From positions 1-45,287 of IMG/VR virus record IMGVR_UViG_3300032053_000150: a stretch of 45,287 nt of DNA; one strand, written 5' to 3'. The notes beneath the pieces are model-generated. The model had not been told where the DNA came from. It saw only the letters and a program-made list of their open reading frames with translations, and did not search any database. Each line of letters starts with the position of its first letter. Within the stretch, counting starts at the first letter, position 1. The translations under genes and the position numbers were made by a program. Positions 1 through 6,152 of this stretch are shown here, piece by piece. The DNA comes from a virus.

Positions 1-494
1 TCAAAGCAGTTCTTGTGCCGGAGATTCATTGTATCCCTGACCAAGAAATACTTTTTGAGTTTCACGACGTAGATGATGTCTCCTGACCGGAGTTTGCTGT
101 TCCAGATGTCCTGGCTGACCGCCACGAGACCTTCTGCAACCATATCGCCGGTTGCTGTAAGGTTCGGCGTGCTGTCAGTCTGATGCCTTTCATTATTATA
201 GCAGGTTATGCTTGCTCTCTTGAATGCTACCACTTCCAAGCCCATATCGACGGAAAGTTCGTAATGCAGGGGGATACTTATCTGGAAAGGTTTGCTGATA
301 AAGGCTTCCAAGGAACGCTCTGTCTCTGCCGTCATTTTACGTTCCTGATACCTCGCAAAGTAAAATATGAATATTGACGTAAGTGCGGTGATGATAAAGC
401 AAGTGAACAATACAATCCCTATCAGTCTAATCCAGAATCTCCGTTGCTTTGACACAATCCGCTCAACCGTTTTTCTTGTCGTCTCGTCGGACAT
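1..494 (-). CDS. 3D-domain (lytic transglycosylase-like) protein, partial at window edge
   Basis: Reading from the ATG at 494 gives 164 codons with no stop before the left edge, so the C-terminus is missing. The start has a strong ribosome binding site (AAGGAGACCACG-ATG) and overlaps the previous gene by 32 bp. Residues about 20-47 form one membrane segment (IGIVLFTCFIITALTSIFIF). After about residue 95 the pattern 'ITCYNNERHQTDSTPNLTATG', then 'GLVAVSQD', 'LRSGDIIYV' and 'VRDTMNLRHKN', matches the 3D domain (double-psi beta-barrel) of MltA/YabE-type peptidoglycan enzymes, including the DTM aspartate. By family it would be a membrane-anchored cell-wall cleaving or binding protein, possibly for lysis. 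The domain call is inferred from motif order; enzymatic activity cannot be judged without the C-terminus. Confidence 0.7.
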   Translation of the reverse strand, partial: MSDETTRKTVERIVSKQRRFWIRLIGIVLFTCFIITALTSIFIFYFARYQERKMTAETERSLEAFISKPFQISIPLHYELSVDMGLEVVAFKRASITCYNNERHQTDSTPNLTATGDMVAEGLVAVSQDIWNSKLRSGDIIYVVKLKKYFLVRDTMNLRHKNCF

Positions 495-831
495 CGTGGT
501 CTCCTTTTTCCTTTGGTCTTACTTGGCTGATAATCAGGTTTACAAAATCCTCCGGAATTGATTTCATCTCTGCTTTCAGGTGGACTTCCTTCCACCATTT
601 GATTGTCTCGGCTTCCGCAACGCTTCGCACTCGCCCTTCCCCTTTAACTCCGCCAGCCACAGCATTAAATACTTCCATCATCAACTTATCAATGATTCTT
701 TTGCGTATCCCTATGACCATAAGCCTCATCATATTCTCGTCCTTAATGACTCGGAGATTATCCTTGTAACTCTCTTTCATATTCCTGACCATTGCATCTA
801 CGGATAACGCAACCGGCAGATTAGGATACAT
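463..831 (-). CDS. hypothetical protein, 122 aa
   Basis: A 122-residue protein of unknown function. Its ATG at 831 is preceded by a good ribosome binding site (AAGGAGAAAAAAG-ATG) that lies inside the small upstream membrane-protein gene, so the two overlap by 11 bp. The protein is charged and probably mostly alpha-helical, with a basic, Asp/Lys-rich C-terminal tail ending DDKKNG. There is no signal peptide or membrane segment. Its 3' end overlaps the start of the 3D-domain gene by 32 bp, so the three genes are probably translated from one message. No family was recognised. Confidence 0.7.
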   Translation of the reverse strand: MYPNLPVALSVDAMVRNMKESYKDNLRVIKDENMMRLMVIGIRKRIIDKLMMEVFNAVAGGVKGEGRVRSVAEAETIKWWKEVHLKAEMKSIPEDFVNLIISQVRPKEKGDHDVRRDDKKNG

Positions 832-946
832 CTTTTTTCTCCTTCAATTTATCAGTCCACTTATCCAGTAGATGCACAAGCAATAGACCGCCGCCTATGC
901 TGACCGCCAGAGTTACTATCAATACTATGAGTGTTCTTGTCCACAC
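821..946 (-). CDS. small single-pass membrane protein, 41 aa
   Basis: A 41-codon ORF starting with GTG at 946 that shares one base with the stop codon of the upstream gene (TAGTG). It ends at TAA 823-821, 11 bp inside the next gene. The peptide has a hydrophobic core (LIVLIVTLAVSIGGGLLLVH, residues 6-25) and a charged tail (DKWTDKLKEKKDVS). It fills what would otherwise be a gap of more than 100 bp in a tightly packed operon. The ribosome binding site is weak, so expression may depend on translational coupling. A small membrane peptide beside a putative cell-wall enzyme could act in lysis, but nothing in the sequence proves it. Confidence 0.55.
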   Translation of the reverse strand: MWTRTLIVLIVTLAVSIGGGLLLVHLLDKWTDKLKEKKDVS

Positions 947-1146
947 TATAATGCCACCGATAAATAGCAAGGATTCTTGCTGATTTTCCTTTCAACAACT
1001 ACGTCGCTGAAATTCGTGAACATAACTTTCCAGACCTCAAAGTTGCCTTCGTCTCTTACATACCTCAAAAGAATAGCCTCGCCTTCCTCTTCCTTTTGAG
1101 TTTCCGGGTCCTTGTAAACCATTACCGCTCTGTTTTTTTCTAACAT
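946..1146 (-). CDS. hypothetical protein, 66 aa
   Basis: The chosen start is the ATG at 1146-1144, which overlaps the upstream stop codon (TAATG) and has GGAATGAACTA upstream. The longer frame beginning at 1182 would overlap the previous gene by 37 bp for no reason. The product is a small soluble protein with an acidic middle (PETQKEEEGE) followed by a beta-like stretch (FEVWKVMFTNFSDVVVERKI). No family was recognised. The overlaps on both sides place it in the accessory operon. Confidence 0.65.
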   Translation of the reverse strand: MLEKNRAVMVYKDPETQKEEEGEAILLRYVRDEGNFEVWKVMFTNFSDVVVERKISKNPCYLSVAL

Positions 1147-1607
1147 TAGTTCATTCCTTTGAACACTTCGTCCAGGAAGCATTCGTCGTTATCGTTTGTA
1201 ACGTCAATCAGTTCGTCCTTGAATATATATTTACCGTCAACGCTCTCGTATTCAATGCTGATATGGAAAGATTTCTCTGGGGTCTTGGCTACAACTAATA
1301 TCCCGGGAACCTTCTCGGCATTGACATCTTTCTCGTAGTCCTCTGGCGTTTTGTATTTATATCTCGTAACCAGCGACGCCATAATGAAGCCGTACAGCTG
1401 TTGTTGTTTCAGATGGGCTACAAGGTCTGTCAGGACACCCTCACGTTCTTCTTTGGTCTCCCATTTGGGTAAGTTGATAAGACCATTGCCATTGGTCAGG
1501 GAATAAGATATCACAAAGGGCGGAAACGTGCCGTCTTTCTGCAACTTGCCTTTCGTCAGATTGGCGACCTTGTGCATTTCAACGAAGACGTCTTTTTTCT
1601 CTGTCAT
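1146..1607 (-). CDS. hypothetical protein, 153 aa
   Basis: A 153-residue soluble protein of unknown function that starts at an ATG with a strong ribosome binding site (AAAGGAGAGGTATC-ATG). It has alternating beta and alpha patterns (FVISYSLTNGNGLINLP, TDLVAHLKQQQLYGFIMASL, HISIEYESVDGKYIFKD). The middle helix ending 'QQQLYGFIMASLVTRYKYK' and the acidic C-terminus (DNDECFLDEVF) are its clearest features. There is no signal peptide, membrane segment or catalytic motif. It sits in the small-gene cluster at the left end, downstream of both consensus promoters. Confidence 0.7.
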   Translation of the reverse strand: MTEKKDVFVEMHKVANLTKGKLQKDGTFPPFVISYSLTNGNGLINLPKWETKEEREGVLTDLVAHLKQQQLYGFIMASLVTRYKYKTPEDYEKDVNAEKVPGILVVAKTPEKSFHISIEYESVDGKYIFKDELIDVTNDNDECFLDEVFKGMN

Positions 1608-1619
1608 GATACCTCTCCT

Positions 1620-1817
1620 TTAATCAATGATTGCTACATTCGGGAACGTATGATAGAGTTCCCTTCTCTTTTCTCTTATCTCATGCTCTGCCTTCGTGAG
1701 TTCAGCATACTTCTCTGGGTGTTTATCTCTTACGTGGTCCCTGATAGTGAACTGTATTTTATTCCCATGTTCCCTGAAAATTTCAGGGCAAAATGGGCAA
1801 GGTCTGATTTCTTTCAT
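1620..1817 (-). CDS. small zinc-finger protein, 65 aa
   Basis: The start was set at the ATG at 1817, which follows AGAGGAGAAAGCG; the upstream in-frame start lacks such a site. The N-terminal sequence has CPFC (from residue 6), followed by a helix with H..DH...H (RDHVRDKHPEKY), giving a C2H2-like zinc-binding arrangement with two Cys and two or more His. The C-terminal half is a charged helix (AEHEIREKRRELY). Such proteins in phages are usually small nucleic-acid or protein binders, often acting on host transcription. The zinc site is read from the motif; the role is not known. Confidence 0.65.
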   Translation of the reverse strand: MKEIRPCPFCPEIFREHGNKIQFTIRDHVRDKHPEKYAELTKAEHEIREKRRELYHTFPNVAIID

Positions 1818-1847
1818 CGCTTTCTCCTCTATTGGTAATAATAACAA

Positions 1848-2369
1848 TTATCTTTCTGTTACGTGCAAATATTTCTCCTGGCGTAACGGAAAACTCATTT
1901 TTATACTAAAATATATTGAATAAATGTTAACATTATAATCATAATTATTGCTATCAGAAACACTCGAAGAAAAAGTTTTCAATCCTATTTCAAATTTAGA
2001 TTTTGAATTTGTTAATCCACAAAACACAGAAACTCGTGGAAAATATTCTACCCTATAATTCAAAGAATCCGCTTCTATTGTAGGTATAAACATCCCTAAT
2101 CCGTAATATTTTGAATTCTCAAATTTACCTACATTTATATATATATCCCGATAATGCACGTTTACTGTACAAAAAGAACTTATGTTGTATCTAAACGGAG
2201 CCGAAAATTCTATCCCGGACATAAGCATAACTCCCTCGCTTACTATTTCGTATTCAGCAAACAAGAAACGTGTATACTGGTCGTTCTTAACCCCGACAGC
2301 CATAGAATCCTGTGCATAAGAAACCACTGAAAAAAGTAATGCTAAAATCATCATTAAAAACGTTTTCAT
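1848..2369 (-). CDS. secreted, probably outer-membrane beta-rich protein
   Basis: A 173-residue protein with a clear Sec signal peptide (MKTFLMMILALLFSVVSYAQ; cleavage likely after SYA or AQ). The mature part has alternating hydrophobic/polar strands rich in Tyr, Phe and Ser (NISSFCTVNVHYRDIYINVG, YYGLGMFIPTIEADSL, NYDYNVNIYSIYFSIKMSF) and resembles a small outer-membrane beta-barrel. The start follows AAAAGGACAAAAAC. The gene is locally AT-rich compared with the tail genes and sits among accessory genes. It could be a surface-modifying 'moron', such as a superinfection-exclusion factor acquired from a bacterium. That role is inference; the signal peptide is directly visible. Confidence 0.6.
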   Translation of the reverse strand: MKTFLMMILALLFSVVSYAQDSMAVGVKNDQYTRFLFAEYEIVSEGVMLMSGIEFSAPFRYNISSFCTVNVHYRDIYINVGKFENSKYYGLGMFIPTIEADSLNYRVEYFPRVSVFCGLTNSKSKFEIGLKTFSSSVSDSNNYDYNVNIYSIYFSIKMSFPLRQEKYLHVTER

Positions 2370-2443
2370 GTTTTTGTCCTTTTTATCTCCTATTCTCTAC
2401 GCCCTGAAGACGTATAGAAAGGGGGATACCCCTCATATATATC

Positions 2444-2731
2444 CTACTGTACTGCTATTCCCTTTGAATTGTAATCATTCCCATCCTCTTCGTTTTCCAA
2501 TAAATATAGACTACAACCTCTTGGGTCGCCCTGATGATATGCCAATATTCCAAACTTTTTTGCTATATTTTGTGCTTTTTCAAAAAGAGTGTTTTCTCGT
2601 TTTTCCTGTTTTGGAGTTAATCCAAAATTACAGTTGTCTTCATCTAACTTATGTAATTGCCTTGATATTTTTCTTAATTCATCATAGCAATAAAGGAAAT
2701 TTCTTAAAGATTCAAAATTTAAGTTATGCAT
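2444..2731 (-). CDS. hypothetical protein with YHQGDPRG motif, 95 aa
   Basis: The start at 2731 (residue 10 of the longer frame, MHNLNFESL) is preferred because AAAAGGATGTGGCAAA lies just upstream and the overlap with the previous gene shrinks to 8 bp. The N-terminal two thirds are helical and charged (LRKISRQLHKLDEDN). The C-terminal part contains 'LAYHQGDPRGCSLYLL', which I associate with small phage-encoded proteins of unknown function. No enzymatic role can be assigned. Confidence 0.65.
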   Translation of the reverse strand: MHNLNFESLRNFLYCYDELRKISRQLHKLDEDNCNFGLTPKQEKRENTLFEKAQNIAKKFGILAYHQGDPRGCSLYLLENEEDGNDYNSKGIAVQ

Positions 2732-3122
2732 TTTGCCACATCCTTTTTTCCAAGACATTTTTTAATGCCAGTGCTTCCCTGTTATCAGGAAAATATTTCA
2801 ATGCCAGATTAACGGCATACTGAACTCCGGTTACATTCCCCCCTCTACTCTTTAATTCAGCCCATGCGACGGCAATCATTTGTTTTATTTCGCTTATGCC
2901 GGGATTATAGTAATCCATATCTCTCATAAGTTCTGTATGCCTTTTTTTGTACGCGCTTAAAATCTCTTCAAATCCGTTTTCATCAATCATTCCAAATTCA
3001 GCCCTATGCATTATCATATAACGAATATATTCATCCAGTCTTGCCCAATTCGGCATTGTATTTATATCTCCTAATGAATCTTCCTTTTTTGTAGTCCACG
3101 ACGCCTTAATTATCCATCTCAT
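2724..3122 (-). CDS. hypothetical protein, 132 aa
   Basis: The ATG at 3122 directly follows the stop of the upstream gene, and the ribosome binding site (GGAGGCAATTAA) lies within the end of that gene. The product is a soluble, mainly helical protein rich in Met, Tyr and Glu (YIRYMIMHRAEFGMIDENGFEE, then SAYKKRHTELMRDMDYYNPG). Its C-terminus (ALKYFPDNREALALKNVLEK) looks like a short TPR-type helix pair. No family was recognised. It is the second gene downstream of the promoter at 3447-3475. Confidence 0.65.
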   Translation of the reverse strand: MRWIIKASWTTKKEDSLGDINTMPNWARLDEYIRYMIMHRAEFGMIDENGFEEILSAYKKRHTELMRDMDYYNPGISEIKQMIAVAWAELKSRGGNVTGVQYAVNLALKYFPDNREALALKNVLEKRMWQNA

Positions 3123-3410
3123 TTAATTGCCTCCCGTATAAATTATCAGCCATATAAGACTTTTGCTTTCTATCTTGCTTATGATTTTTGAATAATATTT
3201 CTCAACAAATCTTTCGACCTTGCCGTGTTTCTTATATTTCCAGCCCAAGAACTCTTTTGCCCCCTGGTTTTCTTCGGTAAGTCCATGCCGTATCTTATAC
3301 ATATTCGGGGCTATAGTCATGTGTATGTTGTCCAGCGTCCCGATAATTACATTATAAAGCATTTTCCTTGCATACTCATTCCTCAAAACCCTGAAATAAA
3401 CGCTTGTCAT
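3123..3410 (-). CDS. hypothetical protein, 95 aa, first gene after a promoter
   Basis: This is the first gene downstream of the consensus promoter at 3447-3475, starting at an ATG with GGGAGGGTAAAA upstream. The protein is basic (YKKHGKVERFVEKYYSKIISK) with no recognised motif, and its C-terminus (SLIWLIIYTGGN) is hydrophobic. The last codons also carry the ribosome binding site of the next gene. Being promoter-proximal it may be made early and in quantity, but that is inferred from position only. Confidence 0.6.
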   Translation of the reverse strand: MTSVYFRVLRNEYARKMLYNVIIGTLDNIHMTIAPNMYKIRHGLTEENQGAKEFLGWKYKKHGKVERFVEKYYSKIISKIESKSLIWLIIYTGGN

Positions 3411-3446
3411 TTTTACCCTCCCGACATCTTATCTACTTCTACTATA

Positions 3447-3475
3447 TATATAGCATAAATTACTTACATTGTCAA
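3447..3475 (-). promoter_or_regulatory. sigma70-type promoter (accessory cluster, inner copy)
   Basis: On the minus strand, -35 TTGACA (3475-3470) and -10 TATATA (3452-3447) are separated by exactly 17 bases. A T/A-rich element (GAAACTTTTTT) lies just upstream of the -35. The element sits in an 84-bp gap between two genes and closely matches the promoter at 5233-5261, including the AACCCTTGACA context. Confidence 0.8.
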
Positions 3476-3494
3476 GGGTTTTCTGAAAAAAGTT

Positions 3495-3881
3495 TCAAAT
3501 CACCAATTTGGCATAACAGACCTTCCAATCGTTTCCGTCGTAGAACTCGGTTTTTTTGACAGGTTTCAGGTAGAACACCCCCAGCCTCTTTCTCAAACAC
3601 CAGACCTTACGACCGCACCGGAGTGCGTGGTCAACTTCGTGGTACACTCCCTTACCAATATATCCTTTATATTCAGAGCAAACCACGGCGTCGTGTTCAC
3701 CGACTGCTCTTAAATAAGGATTCACATCTCCAAGTTCTCCCATATCGCTGTTCGGGTCCAGTACCTTGGCGAACTTTTTCCGCAACCATTTCAGTTCAGA
3801 TTTTTCTCTGGGCGTGTTATAGATACATTTAGAATGAGCATAATAAACTGTTTCTTTTTTCATTGGTTTATTCATAAGCAT
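3495..3881 (-). CDS. nucleoside 2-deoxyribosyltransferase / SLOG-like protein
   Basis: A 128-residue protein with the layout of the nucleoside 2-deoxyribosyltransferase/SLOG-type Rossmann fold. It has an N-terminal strand 'TVYYAHSK' (11-18), a helix, then 'VLDPNSD' (40-46), 'GEHDAVVC' (61-68), 'YIGKGVYHEVDHALRCG' (74-90) with a Glu in the place of the family's catalytic Glu, and a final strand 'KVWCL'. Known members cleave or transfer the base of nucleosides or bind nucleotide-derived ligands. The gene overlaps the previous coding region by 14 bp; a start at the Met at 3863 is also possible. The fold is inferred from motif order. Substrate is unknown: it might serve nucleotide salvage or degrade a host defence signal. 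Confidence 0.5.
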   Translation of the reverse strand: MLMNKPMKKETVYYAHSKCIYNTPREKSELKWLRKKFAKVLDPNSDMGELGDVNPYLRAVGEHDAVVCSEYKGYIGKGVYHEVDHALRCGRKVWCLRKRLGVFYLKPVKKTEFYDGNDWKVCYAKLVI

Positions 3882-4473
3882 ATACCTTAACTTCCTTATC
3901 AGTAAAAATCATATCCAAATCATTATCTGGCATAGGTTTTGATTGCACAGACCGGTCAACCGATTCAATTATTCCTATATCTATAAGGCAGTAATAACTT
4001 ACCGAAAAATCACTCCATCCTTTATAACAATAACAAAAAACAATCTCATCATCACAAATTTCCTTAACATAAGCCATATCTATTTTAGTTTTCCAACTAT
4101 TATCAATATCCTTTCCACGTCCTCGCCATATAACAAAAACCAAATCTCCTACTTCAACTCCCAACATAAATTCATTGAATTCCTTTTTACTCATACGACT
4201 TTCATTGAGTTTTTTACGTTCACGTTTAATTTCTTCGGTTTGTTCAGCATCTCTCTTTTTCTGTTCTGCTTCTCTTTTAATTCTTATTTTTTCAAGCCTA
4301 ATTTTTTCTTTTTCCCACTTAATCCTTTCTTTCTCCTGCTGAACTTCATATCTTTTCTGTGCATACAAATCCCCAATTTTTACATGCAAAAGATTTCTTA
4401 TTCTATAAAGTTTAACCTTTTCTTCTTCGATGAATATTGATGAATAAAGAATCTTTCTAGCCCAGTCTATCAT
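3868..4473 (-). CDS. coiled-coil protein with C-terminal beta domain, 201 aa
   Basis: Residues about 40-95 are a very charged, long helix (EKERIKWEKEKIRLEKIR, KREAEQKKRDAEQTEE), almost certainly a coiled coil. The following part (about 100-185) is beta-rich (VEVGDLVFVIWRGRGKD, DDEIVFCYCYKGWSDF) and resembles a small SH3-like barrel. The ATG at 4473 overlaps the stop of the small upstream ORF (ATGA). The coding sequence is AT-rich compared with the structural genes. Function is unknown; a DNA- or protein-binding role is only a guess from the architecture. Confidence 0.65.
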   Translation of the reverse strand: MIDWARKILYSSIFIEEEKVKLYRIRNLLHVKIGDLYAQKRYEVQQEKERIKWEKEKIRLEKIRIKREAEQKKRDAEQTEEIKRERKKLNESRMSKKEFNEFMLGVEVGDLVFVIWRGRGKDIDNSWKTKIDMAYVKEICDDEIVFCYCYKGWSDFSVSYYCLIDIGIIESVDRSVQSKPMPDNDLDMIFTDKEVKVYAYE

Positions 4474-4604
4474 CTTATCCTCACTCCATCCCTGACCACT
4501 ATCCTGCCGGGCTTCGGCGGATGCAAGAACTTCTTGCCGGTCCTTGTGGAATACTTGTTCCCCCAGGAGTATTGCCTCTTATATTCCTTTGTATTACCCC
4601 CCAT
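4470..4604 (-). CDS. small basic protein, 44 aa
   Basis: An ATG at 4604, inside the end of the histone-like gene, opens a 44-codon frame. It ends with TGA at 4472-4470, making a 4-bp ATGA overlap with the next gene. The peptide is strongly basic and aromatic: it starts MGGNTKEYKRQYSWGNK and later reads TGKKFLHPPKPGRIVV. The overlaps on both sides and the sensible composition favour a real gene filling an otherwise empty 120-bp gap. A strong ribosome binding site is not seen at optimal distance. Nucleic-acid binding is possible from the charge. Confidence 0.5.
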   Translation of the reverse strand: MGGNTKEYKRQYSWGNKYSTRTGKKFLHPPKPGRIVVRDGVRIR

Positions 4605-4803
4605 TCCTTTTCTTTATCCTGTGCCAGTGCAGATATTCCGCCAGAGTATCTCCGCGGAAGGTCTTTGCCGGCTTCGTCCAGTTGACCACCTGCATGAGAA
4701 TGGTCTCCACGGTAAGGTCAAGCATATGGTAAAACGTCGGGGATACACGGTACCCGAGCTGCCTGACCCTTGTCTTTACCGCTTTCTTTTTAACGTAAAG
4801 CAC
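4594..4803 (-). CDS. histone-fold-like small DNA-binding protein (tentative)
   Basis: A 69-residue basic protein starting with GTG at 4803 after AAGGAGGCAGC. The pattern 'VKTRVRQLGYRVSPTFYHML' followed by a long amphipathic helix and 'AKTFRGDTL' resembles the helix-strand-helix layout of bacterial/phage histone-fold (DUF1931/HMF-like) proteins. In those, a basic N-terminal segment precedes '(s)..fy..Ld..V...l..A' and a final R.T/D-type loop. If correct it would be a DNA-binding, possibly chromatin-like or transcription-modulating protein. The similarity is from memory of family patterns, so confidence is moderate. It follows the membrane protein in the promoter-driven accessory unit. Confidence 0.45.
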   Translation of the reverse strand: MLYVKKKAVKTRVRQLGYRVSPTFYHMLDLTVETILMQVVNWTKPAKTFRGDTLAEYLHWHRIKKRNGG

Positions 4804-4831
4804 GCTGCCTCCTTATTATATAATATATTTA

Positions 4832-5194
4832 CTATTCCTTCTTATCGCCCTTGCAGGCGCCGGTAATCATTGCGCCTACGGCTACAATCGCCATGAATAT
4901 GGCAGGACCAAGGAAAAGACCGACCAAGAATCCAAACCAAAATTGCCATGTCTTATACCTGTCCTCTATCTTTCCATGCCGCACTAATGCTCCCCATGCT
5001 ATCAGCCCCGTAAGCAATCCAAAAAGAATCCACGCAATGAGAAACATTACATTCATGAGAAGAACCCCATTGGGCGTTCCCTGGCAATTTGGAGTGTTAA
5101 TGAATGGCGTCCCTACTCCCCAGAGGAAATAAGTGATTGGTCCCACTACCCATTCCACGCAACCAAGCCACCATTTGAAATATGCAGCAATCAT
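4832..5194 (-). CDS. small multi-pass membrane protein, 120 aa
   Basis: The start was set at the ATG at 5194 because AAGGAGG lies directly upstream; the TTG at 5212 is in the same frame but would place this site inside the gene. The protein has about three to four hydrophobic segments: WWLGCVEWVVGPITYFLWGV, LLMNVMFLIAWILFGLLTGL and FWFGFLVGLFLGPAIFMAIV. It has a basic loop (RHGKIEDRYK) and tail (CKGDKKE). It is the first gene after the promoter at 5233-5261. A holin role is possible from topology, but position in the accessory cluster rather than beside the endolysin makes it uncertain. Confidence 0.65.
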   Translation of the reverse strand: MIAAYFKWWLGCVEWVVGPITYFLWGVGTPFINTPNCQGTPNGVLLMNVMFLIAWILFGLLTGLIAWGALVRHGKIEDRYKTWQFWFGFLVGLFLGPAIFMAIVAVGAMITGACKGDKKE

Positions 5195-5232
5195 GTGTCC
5201 TCCTTGCCTCAACCTATCCTATCTACACTATA

Positions 5233-5261
5233 TATATATCATATCCTTGTTGATTTGTCAA
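5233..5261 (-). promoter_or_regulatory. sigma70-type promoter (accessory cluster, outer copy)
   Basis: Minus-strand -35 TTGACA (5261-5256) and -10 TATATA (5238-5233) have a 17-base spacer. An A/T-rich stretch (GGAAACTTTTTTTAAATAACCC) lies upstream. It is located between the intrinsic terminator of the upstream operon and the membrane-protein gene. Much of the surrounding sequence is shared with the promoter at 3447-3475. Confidence 0.82.
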
Positions 5262-5317
5262 GGGTTATTTAAAAAAAGTTTCCAAATGGCAGGAAGGGGG
5301 TATTTCTCCGACGGAAC

Positions 5318-5356
5318 AAAAAAAAGACCTGGCATAATCAACCAAGTCTCTTTTTT
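5318..5356 (-). terminator. intrinsic terminator closing the late operon
   Basis: On the minus strand AAAAAAGAGACTTGG and CCAGGTCTTTTTTTT form a long stem (with G-U pairs) around a nine-base loop, and the 3' arm ends in eight T. It sits just downstream of the amidase-like gene and upstream of the promoter at 5233-5261. The A-tract on the other side would let it work in both directions. Confidence 0.85.
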
Positions 5357-5378
5357 GAAAATTGAAAATCAAAAGGTT

Positions 5379-6128
5379 TTATCCGGCATTTATGAACTTG
5401 TAAATACCGGCAAATATTCCAAGGCTAACCCACTGTCTCCAAAAACCTTCTTTCATGAAATTTGAAGTCCGTCCATCTGCGGCTGACCCGCACTTCAATA
5501 TAACCGACGGGCATAAAAGACTATTGTATTTTATTTCCATCGGTTCCTCAACATAGGATACTCCCTTAACCACCGACCTTGTTCTTTTTGATGTTTCTTC
5601 GAGAATATGGTGTGCTAATTCTTCGCTGCCCACGGCTTTATTACAGACAGCTTCCATTCCGGTATCGGTAATGTATACAGTGGCGTCAATGGTAATCATA
5701 ATATCTACATCAAGAAAATTAGCATAATTTATCCTTGCATTGAAATCTTGTTCCAGGACGGTTTTCCCTTCGCTATAAATCTCCGGCGGAACGTATCCTT
5801 TCTCTTTTTCCTTTTCGTAAGTCACAATGGATTTTAAATATTGAATAGCGCATTCACGGAAACGCGGTTGCTGGCTTTCGCCCATTTGACCGTCCCATTT
5901 GTTATTGAAAGATTTGGGAATTTTATTCAGCAGTCTGGTAGAATACACTTTAAAGCCTACGGTCTTTAATATATCCGCCAGAGGTATCGCCACGTCAATC
6001 GCAAAAGTATCTATATACAAATTATTGAATATGGGTTTCTGGTACACCCATTGCTTAACAATGTCATTGTAATACAGACCGCCCACCGGATTGATTAAAA
6101 TCTTGTTCACTTTGCCTTTGTCGTTCAT
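5379..6128 (-). CDS. amidase_3-fold protein lacking catalytic residues (pseudo-amidase)
   Basis: The start at 6128 follows AAAGGAGAAGTGTG. The 249-residue protein tracks the N-acetylmuramoyl-L-alanine amidase (Amidase_3) fold: strand 'ILINPVGG' near the N-terminus, 'LADILKTVGFKVYSTR' (about 50-65), 'ARINYANFLDVDIMITIDAT' (about 131-150), 'GSEELAHHILEE' and 'CPSVILKCGSAADGRTSNF' (about 206-224). In active members the equivalent places read GHGG, SIHaN and vE.GF. Here they are PVGG, TIDAT and LKCG, so the zinc His residues and catalytic Glu are replaced. The fold call is fairly good; an enzyme activity is unlikely by this route. It may bind peptidoglycan or have been repurposed. It is the last gene before the terminator. 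Confidence 0.6.
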   Translation of the reverse strand: MNDKGKVNKILINPVGGLYYNDIVKQWVYQKPIFNNLYIDTFAIDVAIPLADILKTVGFKVYSTRLLNKIPKSFNNKWDGQMGESQQPRFRECAIQYLKSIVTYEKEKEKGYVPPEIYSEGKTVLEQDFNARINYANFLDVDIMITIDATVYITDTGMEAVCNKAVGSEELAHHILEETSKRTRSVVKGVSYVEEPMEIKYNSLLCPSVILKCGSAADGRTSNFMKEGFWRQWVSLGIFAGIYKFINAG

Positions 6129-6152
6129 CACACTTCTCCTTTGTCTTTGATT

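Noticed and set aside
1848-2369. Bacteroidota host inferred from the 'SYAQ' signal peptide end
   Set aside because: Strong Shine-Dalgarno sites and TTGACA/TATATA promoters are not typical of that phylum; one signal peptide is not enough.
2420-2433. Short hairpin AGGGG-TATC-CCCCT (minus strand) after the YHQGDPRG gene
   Set aside because: Only five base pairs and no real T-run; too weak to call a terminator.
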